A program made the position numbers and the translations under genes. Positions 1-7,758 of a stretch of DNA of 64,000 nucleotides are shown here, one piece after another. Origin of the DNA: DASXVU01 sp963732855 (lineage in GTDB: Archaea; Thermoplasmatota; Thermoplasmata; Methanomassiliicoccales; UBA472); the NCBI GenBank assembly GCA_963732855.1, contig CAVTBB010000003.1, positions 186,001-250,000 on the forward strand, in the 5' to 3' direction. Each line of letters begins with the position of its first letter. The first letter of the stretch is position 1. The notes under the pieces are model-generated. The model searched no databases. It saw only the letters and a program-made list of their open reading frames with translations, and was not told where the DNA came from.

Positions 1-41
1 ACCAGCTTGCCATCCATCCATATCTTTGAATTATTTGTCAT
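1..41 (-). CDS. ilvE: Branched-chain amino acid aminotransferase, N-terminal fragment
   Basis: Only the first 13 codons lie in the window. On the minus strand they read MTNNSKIWMDGKL, ending in the KIWMDGKLV signature that opens PLP-dependent branched-chain aminotransferases, which make Val, Leu and Ile from their 2-oxo acids. A purine-rich GGAAGGATTC stretch sits just upstream of the ATG at 41. The gene follows the IlvN-like ACT gene on the same strand after a 49-base gap, so an ilv operon is likely. The call rests on a short match plus context. Confidence 0.6.
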   Translation of the reverse strand, partial: MTNNSKIWMDGKL

Positions 42-90
42 GTGAATCCTTCCTTAGGTGCGAAATAGTAATTGGTTTGACACGGTCCAA

Positions 91-453
91 TCAGATCGCG
101 TTGACCGCCTTGATGAATTTGTCCGGTCTTGCATTGTCCATCATCGAGTCGACCTCTTCGATGCTGCCGATCAGCCTTACCTTTCCAGAGGAGCTGCTTG
201 CCAATGCGTAAGATTCCTGCCTGGTCTCGTCGACCAGCTCACACTGGATTATATCATGAAGGCGGGACAGCGCCTCTACCGATCTATCAGCCTGGACCTT
301 ATCGACGATGGTCAGCACCACGCGTGCCTTTCCCGGTATCTCGCACTTACCTACCACGATGGTTTCGACGTTGATCTTCCTCCGGGTGAACTCCTGGAGT
401 ATTCGCTGCATCACGCCGAACTCGTCATTTACGACCATTGAAATTACCTGCAT
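91..453 (-). CDS. ilvN: ACT-domain protein, acetolactate synthase small subunit-like
   Basis: A protein of 120 residues beginning MQVISMVVNDEFGVMQRI. Residues 1-75 form one ACT domain with the FGVMQRI and NVETIVVG segments typical of the regulatory subunit of acetolactate synthase, which confers valine feedback on the first step of branched-chain synthesis. At 120 residues it is shorter than usual small subunits (about 160), so the C-terminal domain is reduced. The start at 453 is chosen because GGAGTG lies upstream and the domain begins there; a longer reading to 630 is low-complexity and runs through the preceding ORF. The start is one base after the stop of the 86-codon ORF, and ilvE follows. 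No large subunit (ilvB) is in the window, so the protein could also be a free-standing ACT regulator. Confidence 0.72.
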   Translation of the reverse strand: MQVISMVVNDEFGVMQRILQEFTRRKINVETIVVGKCEIPGKARVVLTIVDKVQADRSVEALSRLHDIIQCELVDETRQESYALASSSSGKVRLIGSIEEVDSMMDNARPDKFIKAVNAI

Positions 454-454
454 C

Positions 455-715
455 TTACTCACTCCTTCCCTTCTTCTTCGAACTGGATGTCGTCGATGAA
501 ACTTCGTAGTTGCGCACGGAATGGTTCTTCTTGATGGGATGGTAGTAGCCCTCGTCGCTCTTCCCGTTATCCGACCCTTTGGGATACTTCGGGGTCGATA
601 ACCAGGACATCGAGAACTGCCCGTCGTCATCGTTCATTACGTGCTTTGGCTTCTTCCTTTCGCCCCCTGCGACCATGCCGGAGACGAAGAACTTGAGCAT
701 GATTGTTGATACCAT
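455..715 (-). CDS. Hypothetical 86-residue protein, first gene of the ilv-like operon
   Basis: An 86-codon ORF ending one base before the ACT-domain gene, which suggests translational coupling. The protein is hydrophobic at the N-terminus, then polar and basic, ending in a Ser/Thr/Lys-rich tail (SSTTSSSKKKGRSE). No family is recognised. A GAAGGT sequence precedes the ATG at 715. Internal Met codons at residues 6, 14 and 27 could be alternative starts. The low-complexity tail leaves open that this is simply untranslated leader of the ACT gene. Confidence 0.4.
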   Translation of the reverse strand: MVSTIMLKFFVSGMVAGGERKKPKHVMNDDDGQFSMSWLSTPKYPKGSDNGKSDEGYYHPIKKNHSVRNYEVSSTTSSSKKKGRSE

Positions 716-740
716 AAGCTGTACCTTCTAAGCGATCATT

Positions 741-866
741 AGGGACCGACCCTCGGAGAGAGTCTCCCCTTTCAGATACCCAATACCTGCTGCTCGACCA
801 CTACGATAAGTACTGGAGTCTGAGCAACGCTGAGCATCGTCGATTGAATTGTAAGGAATATATTTA
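741..866 (-). promoter_or_regulatory. Promoter and leader with a Leu/Val/Ile-rich 21-codon ORF
   Basis: A TATA-like element (TTAAATATATT on the minus strand, 854-866, overlapping the ABC ATPase stop codon) lies about 23 bases before an ATG at 837. That spacing fits a leaderless transcript starting at or beside the ATG. The ORF, 837 to 772, encodes 21 residues starting MLSVAQTPVLIVVV and ending in VLGI; 11 of 21 are Leu, Val or Ile. Two short stem-loops follow the stop codon at once: GGAGA/TCTCC (755-767) and AGGG/CCCT (741-753). The downstream genes are an IlvN-like ACT protein and ilvE. The arrangement resembles a bacterial ilv attenuator. There is no U-tract after the hairpins, so control of translation is as likely as termination. 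Confidence 0.4.
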
Positions 867-1661
867 ACGTTTATCATCGAGGAGCTCTTCACACAGCGGG
901 ATAGGTTCGCGATATTCCCCTTCTTTGATGATCCGCCTCAGGAAGGAGCGTGTCCTTTCGTTCTTAGGGCTGGTGAAGATGTTCTCCGGGGGGCCTTCCT
1001 CGGCGATCACGCCCTGGTCCATGAAGATGACCCGGTCGGCCACCTCCCTGGCGAAGCCCATTTCATGCGTTACGACCACCATCGTCATTCCGGTGTTAAG
1101 CGCCAGGTCCTTCATGACGTCCAGCACCTCACCGATGAGTTCCGGGTCGAGGGCTGATGTGGGTTCATCGAAGAGAATGACCTTCGGGTTCATGGCGATG
1201 CACCGCGCAATGGCGACTCGTTGTTGCTGTCCGCCTGATAGTTGACCAGGATACGCGTCTGCCTTCTCTACGAGGCCGACCTTCTTCAACGCCTCGATAG
1301 CCAGACGGTCCGCCTCCTCCTTCTCCATTTTCTTGACCTTAAGGAGGGCTAGCGAGACATTTTTTCTCACGGGCAGATGCATGAAGAGGTTGAAACTTTG
1401 GAACACCATGTTCATTTGCGCCCTGACCGCGTTTATGTCGGTATCCTCTGCCATGAGATCGACGCCTTCAAAGAACACTTTTCCGCTGGTCGGTTCGTTG
1501 AGCAGGTTCAAACAACGGAGCAACGTGCTCTTGCCGCTTCCGCTCGGTCCGATAATCACGACACATTCGTTTGCCATGATACTCATCGTGATGTCCTTCA
1601 GAACCTTGTGATCTCCAAAGGACTTCCCAAGATTTATGGTCTCGATGATGGGGTTCGCCAT
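864..1661 (-). CDS. Polar amino acid ABC transporter, ATP-binding subunit
   Basis: A 265-residue ATPase of the GlnQ/HisP type that energises uptake of polar amino acids at the cytoplasmic face of the membrane. Walker A (GPSGSGKST, about residues 38-46), the ABC signature LSGGQQQR and Walker B followed by ILFDEPTSALD are all intact, and the length matches the family. It is the last gene of a three-gene minus-strand operon (binding protein, permease, ATPase) and starts two bases after the permease stop. The substrate cannot be fixed from the ATPase alone. Confidence 0.93.
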   Translation of the reverse strand: MANPIIETINLGKSFGDHKVLKDITMSIMANECVVIIGPSGSGKSTLLRCLNLLNEPTSGKVFFEGVDLMAEDTDINAVRAQMNMVFQSFNLFMHLPVRKNVSLALLKVKKMEKEEADRLAIEALKKVGLVEKADAYPGQLSGGQQQRVAIARCIAMNPKVILFDEPTSALDPELIGEVLDVMKDLALNTGMTMVVVTHEMGFAREVADRVIFMDQGVIAEEGPPENIFTSPKNERTRSFLRRIIKEGEYREPIPLCEELLDDKR

Positions 1662-1663
1662 TT

Positions 1664-2344
1664 CTAAGCACTCCCCATCATTCCTGGGATGGCAAATCTT
1701 CTCTCCACATATCTCATGACCCTCGATGTCGAGAAGGTCACGATGAAGTACATGATCGCGATAAAGATGTAAACCACGAAGGGTTGGAATGTATCGGCGG
1801 CCACTTCCCTTCCAGCAAAGAAGAATTCGGTGACGCCGATTGTAAAGACCAAGGAAGAATCTTTTATCATAGTTATGAACTCATTGGTGTAGGATGGCAA
1901 CGAGTTGCGAAGGGCCTGCGGAATTATGATCTGGAACATGGAATGGTTATATGAGAGCCCCATGGATCTCGACGCTTCCATCTGCCCCTTTGGAATAGAT
2001 TGAACGCCCCCTCTGAATATCTCAGCCTGATACGCTGCAGTATTCATAGCCAGTACTGCCGTTCCTGCGAAAAATGGATCCAAGAAGATCCCGAAGGAAG
2101 CGATGCCGAAATAGACTAAGAATATCTGAACGAGAAGAGGCGTTCCACGGAATGCCTCAACATAGACCGTCGATATCCCATAGACCACCTTGTTTCTCGA
2201 TATCCGTGCCAACCCAATCAGTATACCCCCGCCAAACCCGATGGATATGGAGAGTGCGGATATGATGAGAGTCATCGCCAGACCCGACATCAGATAGTTA
2301 AAATATGTCGGGATGACGGACCAGTCAAGAAATATAACTGCCAT
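1664..2344 (-). CDS. Polar amino acid ABC transporter, permease subunit
   Basis: A 226-residue membrane protein of the HisM/GlnP family with several hydrophobic helices and the cytoplasmic ATPase-contact (EAA-like) region around EIFRGGVQSIPKGQMEASRSMG. It forms the channel of the importer encoded with its neighbours. GAGGTC precedes the ATG at 2344. The binding-protein gene ends 76 bases upstream. Length and topology are normal for a single-gene homodimeric permease. Confidence 0.92.
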   Translation of the reverse strand: MAVIFLDWSVIPTYFNYLMSGLAMTLIISALSISIGFGGGILIGLARISRNKVVYGISTVYVEAFRGTPLLVQIFLVYFGIASFGIFLDPFFAGTAVLAMNTAAYQAEIFRGGVQSIPKGQMEASRSMGLSYNHSMFQIIIPQALRNSLPSYTNEFITMIKDSSLVFTIGVTEFFFAGREVAADTFQPFVVYIFIAIMYFIVTFSTSRVMRYVERRFAIPGMMGSA

Positions 2345-2420
2345 GGGGACGACCTCGGGTACTCTTCTTCATAATGTCGCTGATGAATATAAAGGAAAAG
2401 GTTTGGGGCGACAACGTCTC

Positions 2421-3278
2421 TTACGCCGCGTTATACTTGTGCAGCAAAGCCTGCAGGGAACCGTCCGCCTTCATGTCGTTGATGACCTTATTGATGGCGT
2501 TGCGGAAATCATCCTGGTTCTTCTGGATGCATATTCCGTAGTTCTCGTTCGTCTCGATGACGAACGCCACCTTCAGATGGTTGCTTGCCGTGTTAGCATA
2601 GCTATAGGCCACCGGAGTATCGACGATGAACGCCGTCTTCTGCCCATTCTGGACCGAGGTCGCCGCCGCACCGACGTCGGTGGTGTCGACCAGGGTCGCT
2701 CCCCTGCCGGACCCTACGAGATTGGCCTCTGCCCAAGCGGAACCGGTCGTTCCCAGCTGGGCGATGAGCGAGCTGCCGTTCAGATCGTTGATGTTCGCGA
2801 TGGTACTATCGTCCTTCACCAGCACGGCCTGGTTGGCCATGAAGTAGGGTACGGTGAAGTTCACGGTCTTTTCGCGTTCCGCAGTTATGGTGATCGAAGA
2901 GATCGCCATGTCGATCTTACCGGTTTGGACGGATGCGAACAGAGGATCAAAGTCCGACTTCTGGATAACCAGGGTCACATTCAAAGCGTCCGCGACCTTC
3001 TGTGCGATCTCCATGTCTATGCCCTCATATTTCCCGGTCGTCAGGTTCTGGTACTCGAACGGCTCATACGGGACCTGGGTTCCGACGATCAACTGGCCGC
3101 GGGCCTGAACCTTTTTCAGGACATCGGTCTCGCTGTTGTTCAGGAATCCTCCCAAAACAACAACTGCGATCAATGCTACGATGATCACGACAACGATACC
3201 TATGATCATCCATGGCGTCTTTTTCTTCTTCTTTAGAGAAGGGGCGGGTGACGGATTCGAATCCGTAGAGTCTGACAT
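2421..3278 (-). CDS. Amino acid ABC transporter, membrane-anchored substrate-binding protein
   Basis: 285 residues: a basic, Pro/Ser-rich cytoplasmic start, one membrane helix at about residues 24-44, then a family 3 extracellular solute-binding domain (GQLIVGTQVPYEPFEYQN; the IDMAISSITITAERE segment). There is no lipobox, so the protein is held by its N-terminal helix as is common in archaea. It captures an amino acid outside the cell and delivers it to the permease encoded downstream. A TATA box at 3301-3310 lies about 28 bases from the ATG, so the operon is probably leaderless. Confidence 0.92.
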   Translation of the reverse strand: MSDSTDSNPSPAPSLKKKKKTPWMIIGIVVVIIVALIAVVVLGGFLNNSETDVLKKVQARGQLIVGTQVPYEPFEYQNLTTGKYEGIDMEIAQKVADALNVTLVIQKSDFDPLFASVQTGKIDMAISSITITAEREKTVNFTVPYFMANQAVLVKDDSTIANINDLNGSSLIAQLGTTGSAWAEANLVGSGRGATLVDTTDVGAAATSVQNGQKTAFIVDTPVAYSYANTASNHLKVAFVIETNENYGICIQKNQDDFRNAINKVINDMKADGSLQALLHKYNAA

Positions 3279-3300
3279 TCGTCGCGGATTGCAATTATCA

Positions 3301-3310
3301 AATTTAAAAG
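3301..3310 (-). promoter_or_regulatory. TATA box of the amino acid ABC operon
   Basis: CTTTTAAATT on the minus strand, centred about 28 bases before the ATG at 3278, in an AT-rich divergent spacer. The spacing predicts transcription starting at or within a few bases of the start codon. Confidence 0.55.
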
Positions 3311-3498
3311 TACGTCCGACATCAAATACTGGTCATTGTCAAATATCCGACACTGTTTTGAATTATTCGTTTTTTTGATAATGCTATTCATTGAATATTT
3401 ACATATGATTTTACGGATTCCGCAATAATTGCGGAAATAGTAAGTAAATCGCATCGAAGGGCAAGTGGAAATATACCAAAAAGAATACCGAGGAGGTT

Positions 3499-4524
3499 AT
3501 GACAGAGAAGGTGCTCATAAGGAGCAAGGCGCCGTTGAGGATAAGCTTCGCCGGAGGAGGGACCGACGTCTCTCCTTATAGCGATGAGCGGGGCGGGATC
3601 GTCCTCAGTACGACCATCGACAAGTATGCCTACTGCACCATCTCGCCTCGCGATGATAGCGAGATCACCATCAAATCCCTGGATTTCGGGAAGACCGAGA
3701 AATGGCGGGCTGACGGCAACCTGATGCGCTATGACGGCAACCTGGACATTATCAAGGCCGTTCTGAAGCACTTTGATGTGAAGCAGGGCTTCGACATGTT
3801 CCTCCATTGTGAGGCACCACCAGGCTCCGGATTGGGAGGTTCATCCACGGTCATCGTCTCCATCATAGGGGCGATCGCGGAGTGGCTCGGCATACCGCTC
3901 TCTCAGTATGAGGTCGCCAGACTCGCCTATGTGCTCGAACGCGAAGAGCTCGGATTTCAGGGAGGACGGCAGGATCAGTATGCAGCTGTTTTCGGCGGTT
4001 TCAATTATATGGAGTTCAAGGGCAGTGATGTCATCGTTACTCCTTTGCGAATCAAGAACGACATCCTGAACGAGCTCCATTACAACCTTCTGCTATGCTA
4101 CACCGGCAAGACCCGCGATTCTGGCAACATCATTCAAGAACAAAAGAAGGGATACACCCAGGGTAGGGAGCTAGTGATCTCTGCTCTGGATAACGCGAAG
4201 CGTCTGGCCACGGAGACGAAGGATGCGTTGATGAAAGGCGAGATCCGGCATATTGGGGAGCTTCTCAACGAATCATGGCAGTTCAAGAAGCGTTTCACGG
4301 AATCCATTTCCAACGACTATATCGACAAGATCTATAGCACAGCTATAGCAAATGGAGCCATCGGAGGCAAGATCTCTGGAGCGGGAGGCGGCGGGTTCAT
4401 GTTCTTTATATGCGAGTACGACAAGAAGCACATCGTGGCGAACGAACTTCAGCAGATAGGGGTTGAGATCGTTCCGTTCAACTTTGACAAGCACGGACTG
4501 CAGACATGGAGGTACCGGACTTGA
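3499..4524 (+). CDS. hddA: D-glycero-D-manno-heptose 7-phosphate kinase-like GHMP kinase
   Basis: A 341-residue GHMP-fold kinase. The N-terminal substrate loop (RISFAGGGTDV), the ATP loop (PPGSGLGGSST, about residues 108-118) and the C-terminal GGKISGAGGGGFM glycine motif are all present. The GGGTDVSPY form and the EREELGFQGGRQDQYAA segment are typical of HddA, which phosphorylates C1 of heptose 7-phosphate during GDP-heptose synthesis. GAGGAGG lies just before the ATG. The next gene, overlapping by 19 bases, fuses the other two enzymes of the same pathway, which supports the substrate call over fucokinase or galactokinase. Confidence 0.85.
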   Translation: MTEKVLIRSKAPLRISFAGGGTDVSPYSDERGGIVLSTTIDKYAYCTISPRDDSEITIKSLDFGKTEKWRADGNLMRYDGNLDIIKAVLKHFDVKQGFDMFLHCEAPPGSGLGGSSTVIVSIIGAIAEWLGIPLSQYEVARLAYVLEREELGFQGGRQDQYAAVFGGFNYMEFKGSDVIVTPLRIKNDILNELHYNLLLCYTGKTRDSGNIIQEQKKGYTQGRELVISALDNAKRLATETKDALMKGEIRHIGELLNESWQFKKRFTESISNDYIDKIYSTAIANGAIGGKISGAGGGGFMFFICEYDKKHIVANELQQIGVEIVPFNFDKHGLQTWRYRT

Positions 4525-5558
4525 GCGGACTGGTGGGCATGGAGCTGGAGGAGAGCTCGAAGACCATCGCCTCCATCGACCCGGAACAGATATGGAAAAT
4601 ATCCAACGCACTGGTCAAGGTGTTCCGGTCGGGCGGGAAACTTATAGTCTTCGGAAACGGCGGGAGCGCCGCAGACGCGCAACATCTGGCAGCAGAGTTC
4701 TCCGGACGCTATCTGATGGAGCGGCCTCCGATGAACGCCATCGCACTGACAAATCTTTCCAGTATCACCGCTATCGGTAACGATTACAGCTATGACTTGA
4801 TCTTCGAGAGGCAGGTCGAGGCTCATGCGAACAAGAATGATGCGGTCATCGGCATCAGCACCAGCGGGAACTCCAAGAATGTCTTGCTAGCCATCGCCAA
4901 GGCCAAGAAAATGGGAGCGCTGACCATCGGATTCACCGGGACCAAGGGCAAGCTGAAGGACGAGGTCGACCTCGCCCTGACCATCCCGTCGGAGAAGACG
5001 CCACGGATCCAGGAGGGCTATTTCGCCGCTGGACACATCATATGCGGACTGGTGGAAAAGGGAGTGTACGCCAAAAAGGCGGTCTTCGTCGACCGCGATG
5101 ACACCCTGGCCAAGGACGTCCCCTATTGTAGCAGGCCTGAAGACCTGAAGTTGTTCCCGGGTGTCGGGAAATCCATCAAAAGGCTCAACGACGCTGGATA
5201 CCTAGTCATCATGGTGACCAACCAATCGGGGGTGGCGCGCGGTCTCTTCACATTGGAAACTCTGGGCAGGATCCATGAGAAGCTCAGGTCAGACCTTGCC
5301 GGGGACGGCGGGAAGCTTGATGCCATATACTTCTGTCCGCACCATCCGGATGAGAAGTGCTCATGCCGCAAGCCACAACTGGGCCTCATCCATCAAGCAA
5401 ACAATGACTTCGACATCGACGTCGCTGGATCGTTCGTCATCGGAGATAGCGAGCACGACGTGGAGATGGGCAGGAGAGCCGGCTGCAAGGCCTTTCGGGT
5501 CGTTAGCGACCAGGACTTCAACCAAGCTGTTGAAAAGATATTGGGCGGTTCAGATTGA
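4506..5558 (+). CDS. gmhA-gmhB: Fused sedoheptulose-7-phosphate isomerase / heptose bisphosphate phosphatase
   Basis: A 350-residue two-domain protein. Residues about 20-190 are a SIS domain of GmhA type (FGNGGSAADAQH at 49-60, GISTSGNSKNVL, and IQEGYFAAGH with the metal-ligand Gln/His). It would isomerise sedoheptulose 7-phosphate to heptose 7-phosphate. Residues 193-345 are a HAD phosphatase of the GmhB/HisB-N type: nucleophile pair D196 and D198, VTNQSG, the zinc loop CPHHPDEKCSC from residue 277, and GDSEHDVEMG. Motif I reads VDRDDT where the family usually has DRDGT. With hddA upstream, isomerase, kinase and phosphatase are encoded by two adjacent genes. A start at Met12 (4539), preceded by GGTGGG, is possible and would remove the overlap. 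Confidence 0.87.
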   Translation: MEVPDLSGLVGMELEESSKTIASIDPEQIWKISNALVKVFRSGGKLIVFGNGGSAADAQHLAAEFSGRYLMERPPMNAIALTNLSSITAIGNDYSYDLIFERQVEAHANKNDAVIGISTSGNSKNVLLAIAKAKKMGALTIGFTGTKGKLKDEVDLALTIPSEKTPRIQEGYFAAGHIICGLVEKGVYAKKAVFVDRDDTLAKDVPYCSRPEDLKLFPGVGKSIKRLNDAGYLVIMVTNQSGVARGLFTLETLGRIHEKLRSDLAGDGGKLDAIYFCPHHPDEKCSCRKPQLGLIHQANNDFDIDVAGSFVIGDSEHDVEMGRRAGCKAFRVVSDQDFNQAVEKILGGSD

Positions 5559-5565
5559 GCCCGGA

Positions 5566-6450
5566 TCAGGAATCGACGTCCTTGGTCGATTCCACCATGC
5601 TCCACATGACCTTATCACCCTTGTCCAGCATGACATAGATACTGGCATATGCTCGGGCAAGCATCTCCATTACTATCGCGACCGTCATCCTTACGATCTG
5701 CGAGGAATTGTCCTTCAAGAAGCCCAGGTATGCCTGGAACAGATAACGGTTGTCCCAAGTCGGGATGTCGAAATCGAATAGCCGTTTCATGTAGCGCTCC
5801 CCGATGTTGACCCTGGTGCGCTGTTTCCAATAGTCGCCCACGGTCTCTGGACCTTTGTTAATGACGAACGCCTCTGGTTCGTATTCGGTCCGGTAACCGC
5901 GTTTCTCCAGGTCCATTCGGACCAGGTCCTCGTCCGACTGCATGCCGGTAGGGATCTGGATATGCAGGTTTCGGAAAGCGATGGCCTCGCCGACCTTGGG
6001 ATATATCAGCGAAAGCCGGTGGTGCATGTCCCAAAGCATGTGGACCGCGAACCCGGCGATAGTGTCCTTTCGGTTGACTGGCATCGGTCTGCCGCCCACC
6101 ACACCCACCTTCGGGTCTCCGAAATGTGAGACCAACCGGTCAAGCGACCCCTCGGCAAGGTTGTTGTCCGCATTGACCAGAACGAGGACATCGCCTTTCG
6201 CGATGGCCATGAATGCGTTGACCGCCGAGTTCTTTCCCTCGCGCTTTTCCTGTCTCAGTAGACGGACACGGCCATCCTTGAATCCATATTCCTGGACGGC
6301 ATTGTCGGTCCCATCAGTGCTTCCACTGGAGACCACTATTATTTCTTCGACAGAACCCCCCTGAATACGCTGGACCAGGATCGAATCGAGAGTGTGGCAT
6401 ATGTTCCTCTCCTCGTTATAGGCACACACCCCGATGGACACTGATGGCAT
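5566..6450 (-). CDS. Family 2 glycosyltransferase
   Basis: 294 residues with a GT-A fold: SIGVCAYNEERNI at the N-terminus, SSGSTDGTDNAV, and the metal-binding region LVNADNNL. The last 70 residues are amphipathic (IVRMTVAIVMEMLARAYASIYVML) and may associate with the membrane. The gene converges on the heptose genes and lies in the glycan cluster, so it probably adds a sugar to a lipid-linked or surface glycan. Donor and acceptor cannot be told from sequence. Confidence 0.88.
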   Translation of the reverse strand: MPSVSIGVCAYNEERNICHTLDSILVQRIQGGSVEEIIVVSSGSTDGTDNAVQEYGFKDGRVRLLRQEKREGKNSAVNAFMAIAKGDVLVLVNADNNLAEGSLDRLVSHFGDPKVGVVGGRPMPVNRKDTIAGFAVHMLWDMHHRLSLIYPKVGEAIAFRNLHIQIPTGMQSDEDLVRMDLEKRGYRTEYEPEAFVINKGPETVGDYWKQRTRVNIGERYMKRLFDFDIPTWDNRYLFQAYLGFLKDNSSQIVRMTVAIVMEMLARAYASIYVMLDKGDKVMWSMVESTKDVDS

Positions 6451-6648
6451 CTTCCCTTGATAGTTCCAGTCAATATTTTAATCTGTTTGGGGTCACAGCA
6501 ATTATATCCTGAGGCGGATGGATTTGTTGCTGGATGAGACGATTGGACTCTACAAATCGTTATGGAAGGGAGAAATGGGATGGGTTGCCATTCTTTTGCC
6601 ATAAGCGATAATTATTAAGTATGCGAAGCAAATTGTGATGGGAAGGTT

Positions 6649-7755
6649 ATGAGCGCCTGGTTGGAGGATTCATTTTCAATCGTGTTACCCACTCTTAACG
6701 AGAGTGAGAACATCCTCCCGATGATGGAGGCACTTGATAGTCTCTATCCGAACGCCGGCATAATCGTGGTCGACGACCATTCGAAGGACGGCACCGCCCA
6801 GATCGCACTGGAGTTCGGAAAGCGAAGGGGCAACGTCCAGGTCGTCCAGAGAGATCCGAACGACCGGGGTTTGACCGCATCGATCATGGACGGGATCATG
6901 CATTCCCATACCAAATACTTCGTAGTGCTCGATGCTGATTTCCAACACCCGCCGGAGTCGATCGCGGGGCTCGTCCAAGAGCTGATCAAGGGAAATGATC
7001 TGGCCATCGGCGTTCGAGAGGACAAGATGGAGCTTTCCTTCACCCGGAAGTGGGCATCGATCGCCGCCCACCAGATGGCTGTCTCATACCTGCGCGCCAA
7101 AAGGCAGCCGACCTCCAATGACACCATGTCGGGCTTCTTCGGCGGACGCTCAGATCTGTGCCAAAAGGTCATCGGAAATAAGGGGAACAAATTCGAAAGG
7201 GCCGGATTCAAAGGGCTTTTCGATCTGCTCAAGTTCATGCCTCGTGACGTCAAGATCGCGGAGGTAGAATTCAAGTTCAACTCCAGGAGGGCGGGCGAGT
7301 CGAAGCTCAGCTCCCGGGTGATACTGTCGATAATGAGGCAGTGCGGTATAGGCGGAAAAGTTCTGGCCTTTACATCAATGTTCTTCCTGACGAACATGAT
7401 CGGACGCTTCACCGCCGCCCTTGGGCTTGGACTGCTGTTCACTTTCGGGCTCTTGGGATGGATCGGTGTCGGCATCAATTGGAACCCGACCCTGATCATA
7501 TCGACGATCGCCGCATTGATCCTCGCGGTCGGTTACATCGTTTACGCCAACAAGGTCATGTTCACGCATGGCAGTAGGAAAGGGCTGTTACTCGGGGCCA
7601 AGCTGGTGGCGACCGGGTTCAGCGGCTACCTGATCAGCCTGTACATCATCTACATTGCATTTTCCACCGTCACCGATATCCAGATGGTGTCCATCTTCTT
7701 CGGCTTCGGCATCGGATACGCGTTCGATGCGATCGGCGCAAGCATCCACTCGTGA
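6649..7755 (+). CDS. Dolichyl-phosphate sugar synthase with C-terminal membrane domain
   Basis: 368 residues. The N-terminal 240 form a DPM1-type GT2 domain (SIVLPTLNESENI, VDDHSKDGT, the acidic metal motif VLDADFQHPPE near residue 95, and SGFFGGRSDLC). Residues about 245-368 hold four predicted membrane helices of the GtrA kind. Such fusions transfer a sugar from a nucleotide donor to polyprenyl phosphate at the cytoplasmic face and are common in archaeal N-glycosylation loci. AAGGTT precedes the ATG. It is divergent from the GT2 gene at 5566-6450. Confidence 0.88.
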   Translation: MSAWLEDSFSIVLPTLNESENILPMMEALDSLYPNAGIIVVDDHSKDGTAQIALEFGKRRGNVQVVQRDPNDRGLTASIMDGIMHSHTKYFVVLDADFQHPPESIAGLVQELIKGNDLAIGVREDKMELSFTRKWASIAAHQMAVSYLRAKRQPTSNDTMSGFFGGRSDLCQKVIGNKGNKFERAGFKGLFDLLKFMPRDVKIAEVEFKFNSRRAGESKLSSRVILSIMRQCGIGGKVLAFTSMFFLTNMIGRFTAALGLGLLFTFGLLGWIGVGINWNPTLIISTIAALILAVGYIVYANKVMFTHGSRKGLLLGAKLVATGFSGYLISLYIIYIAFSTVTDIQMVSIFFGFGIGYAFDAIGASIHS

Positions 7756-7758
7756 AGT

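Noticed and set aside
91..630. A longer, 179-codon reading of the ACT-domain gene
   Set aside because: The first 59 residues are Arg/Thr-rich and overlap the 86-codon ORF; the ACT domain and ribosome binding site begin at 453.
2313..3236. A 307-codon plus-strand ORF
   Set aside because: It lies wholly antisense to the amino acid binding protein, has no family features, and is a frame shadow.
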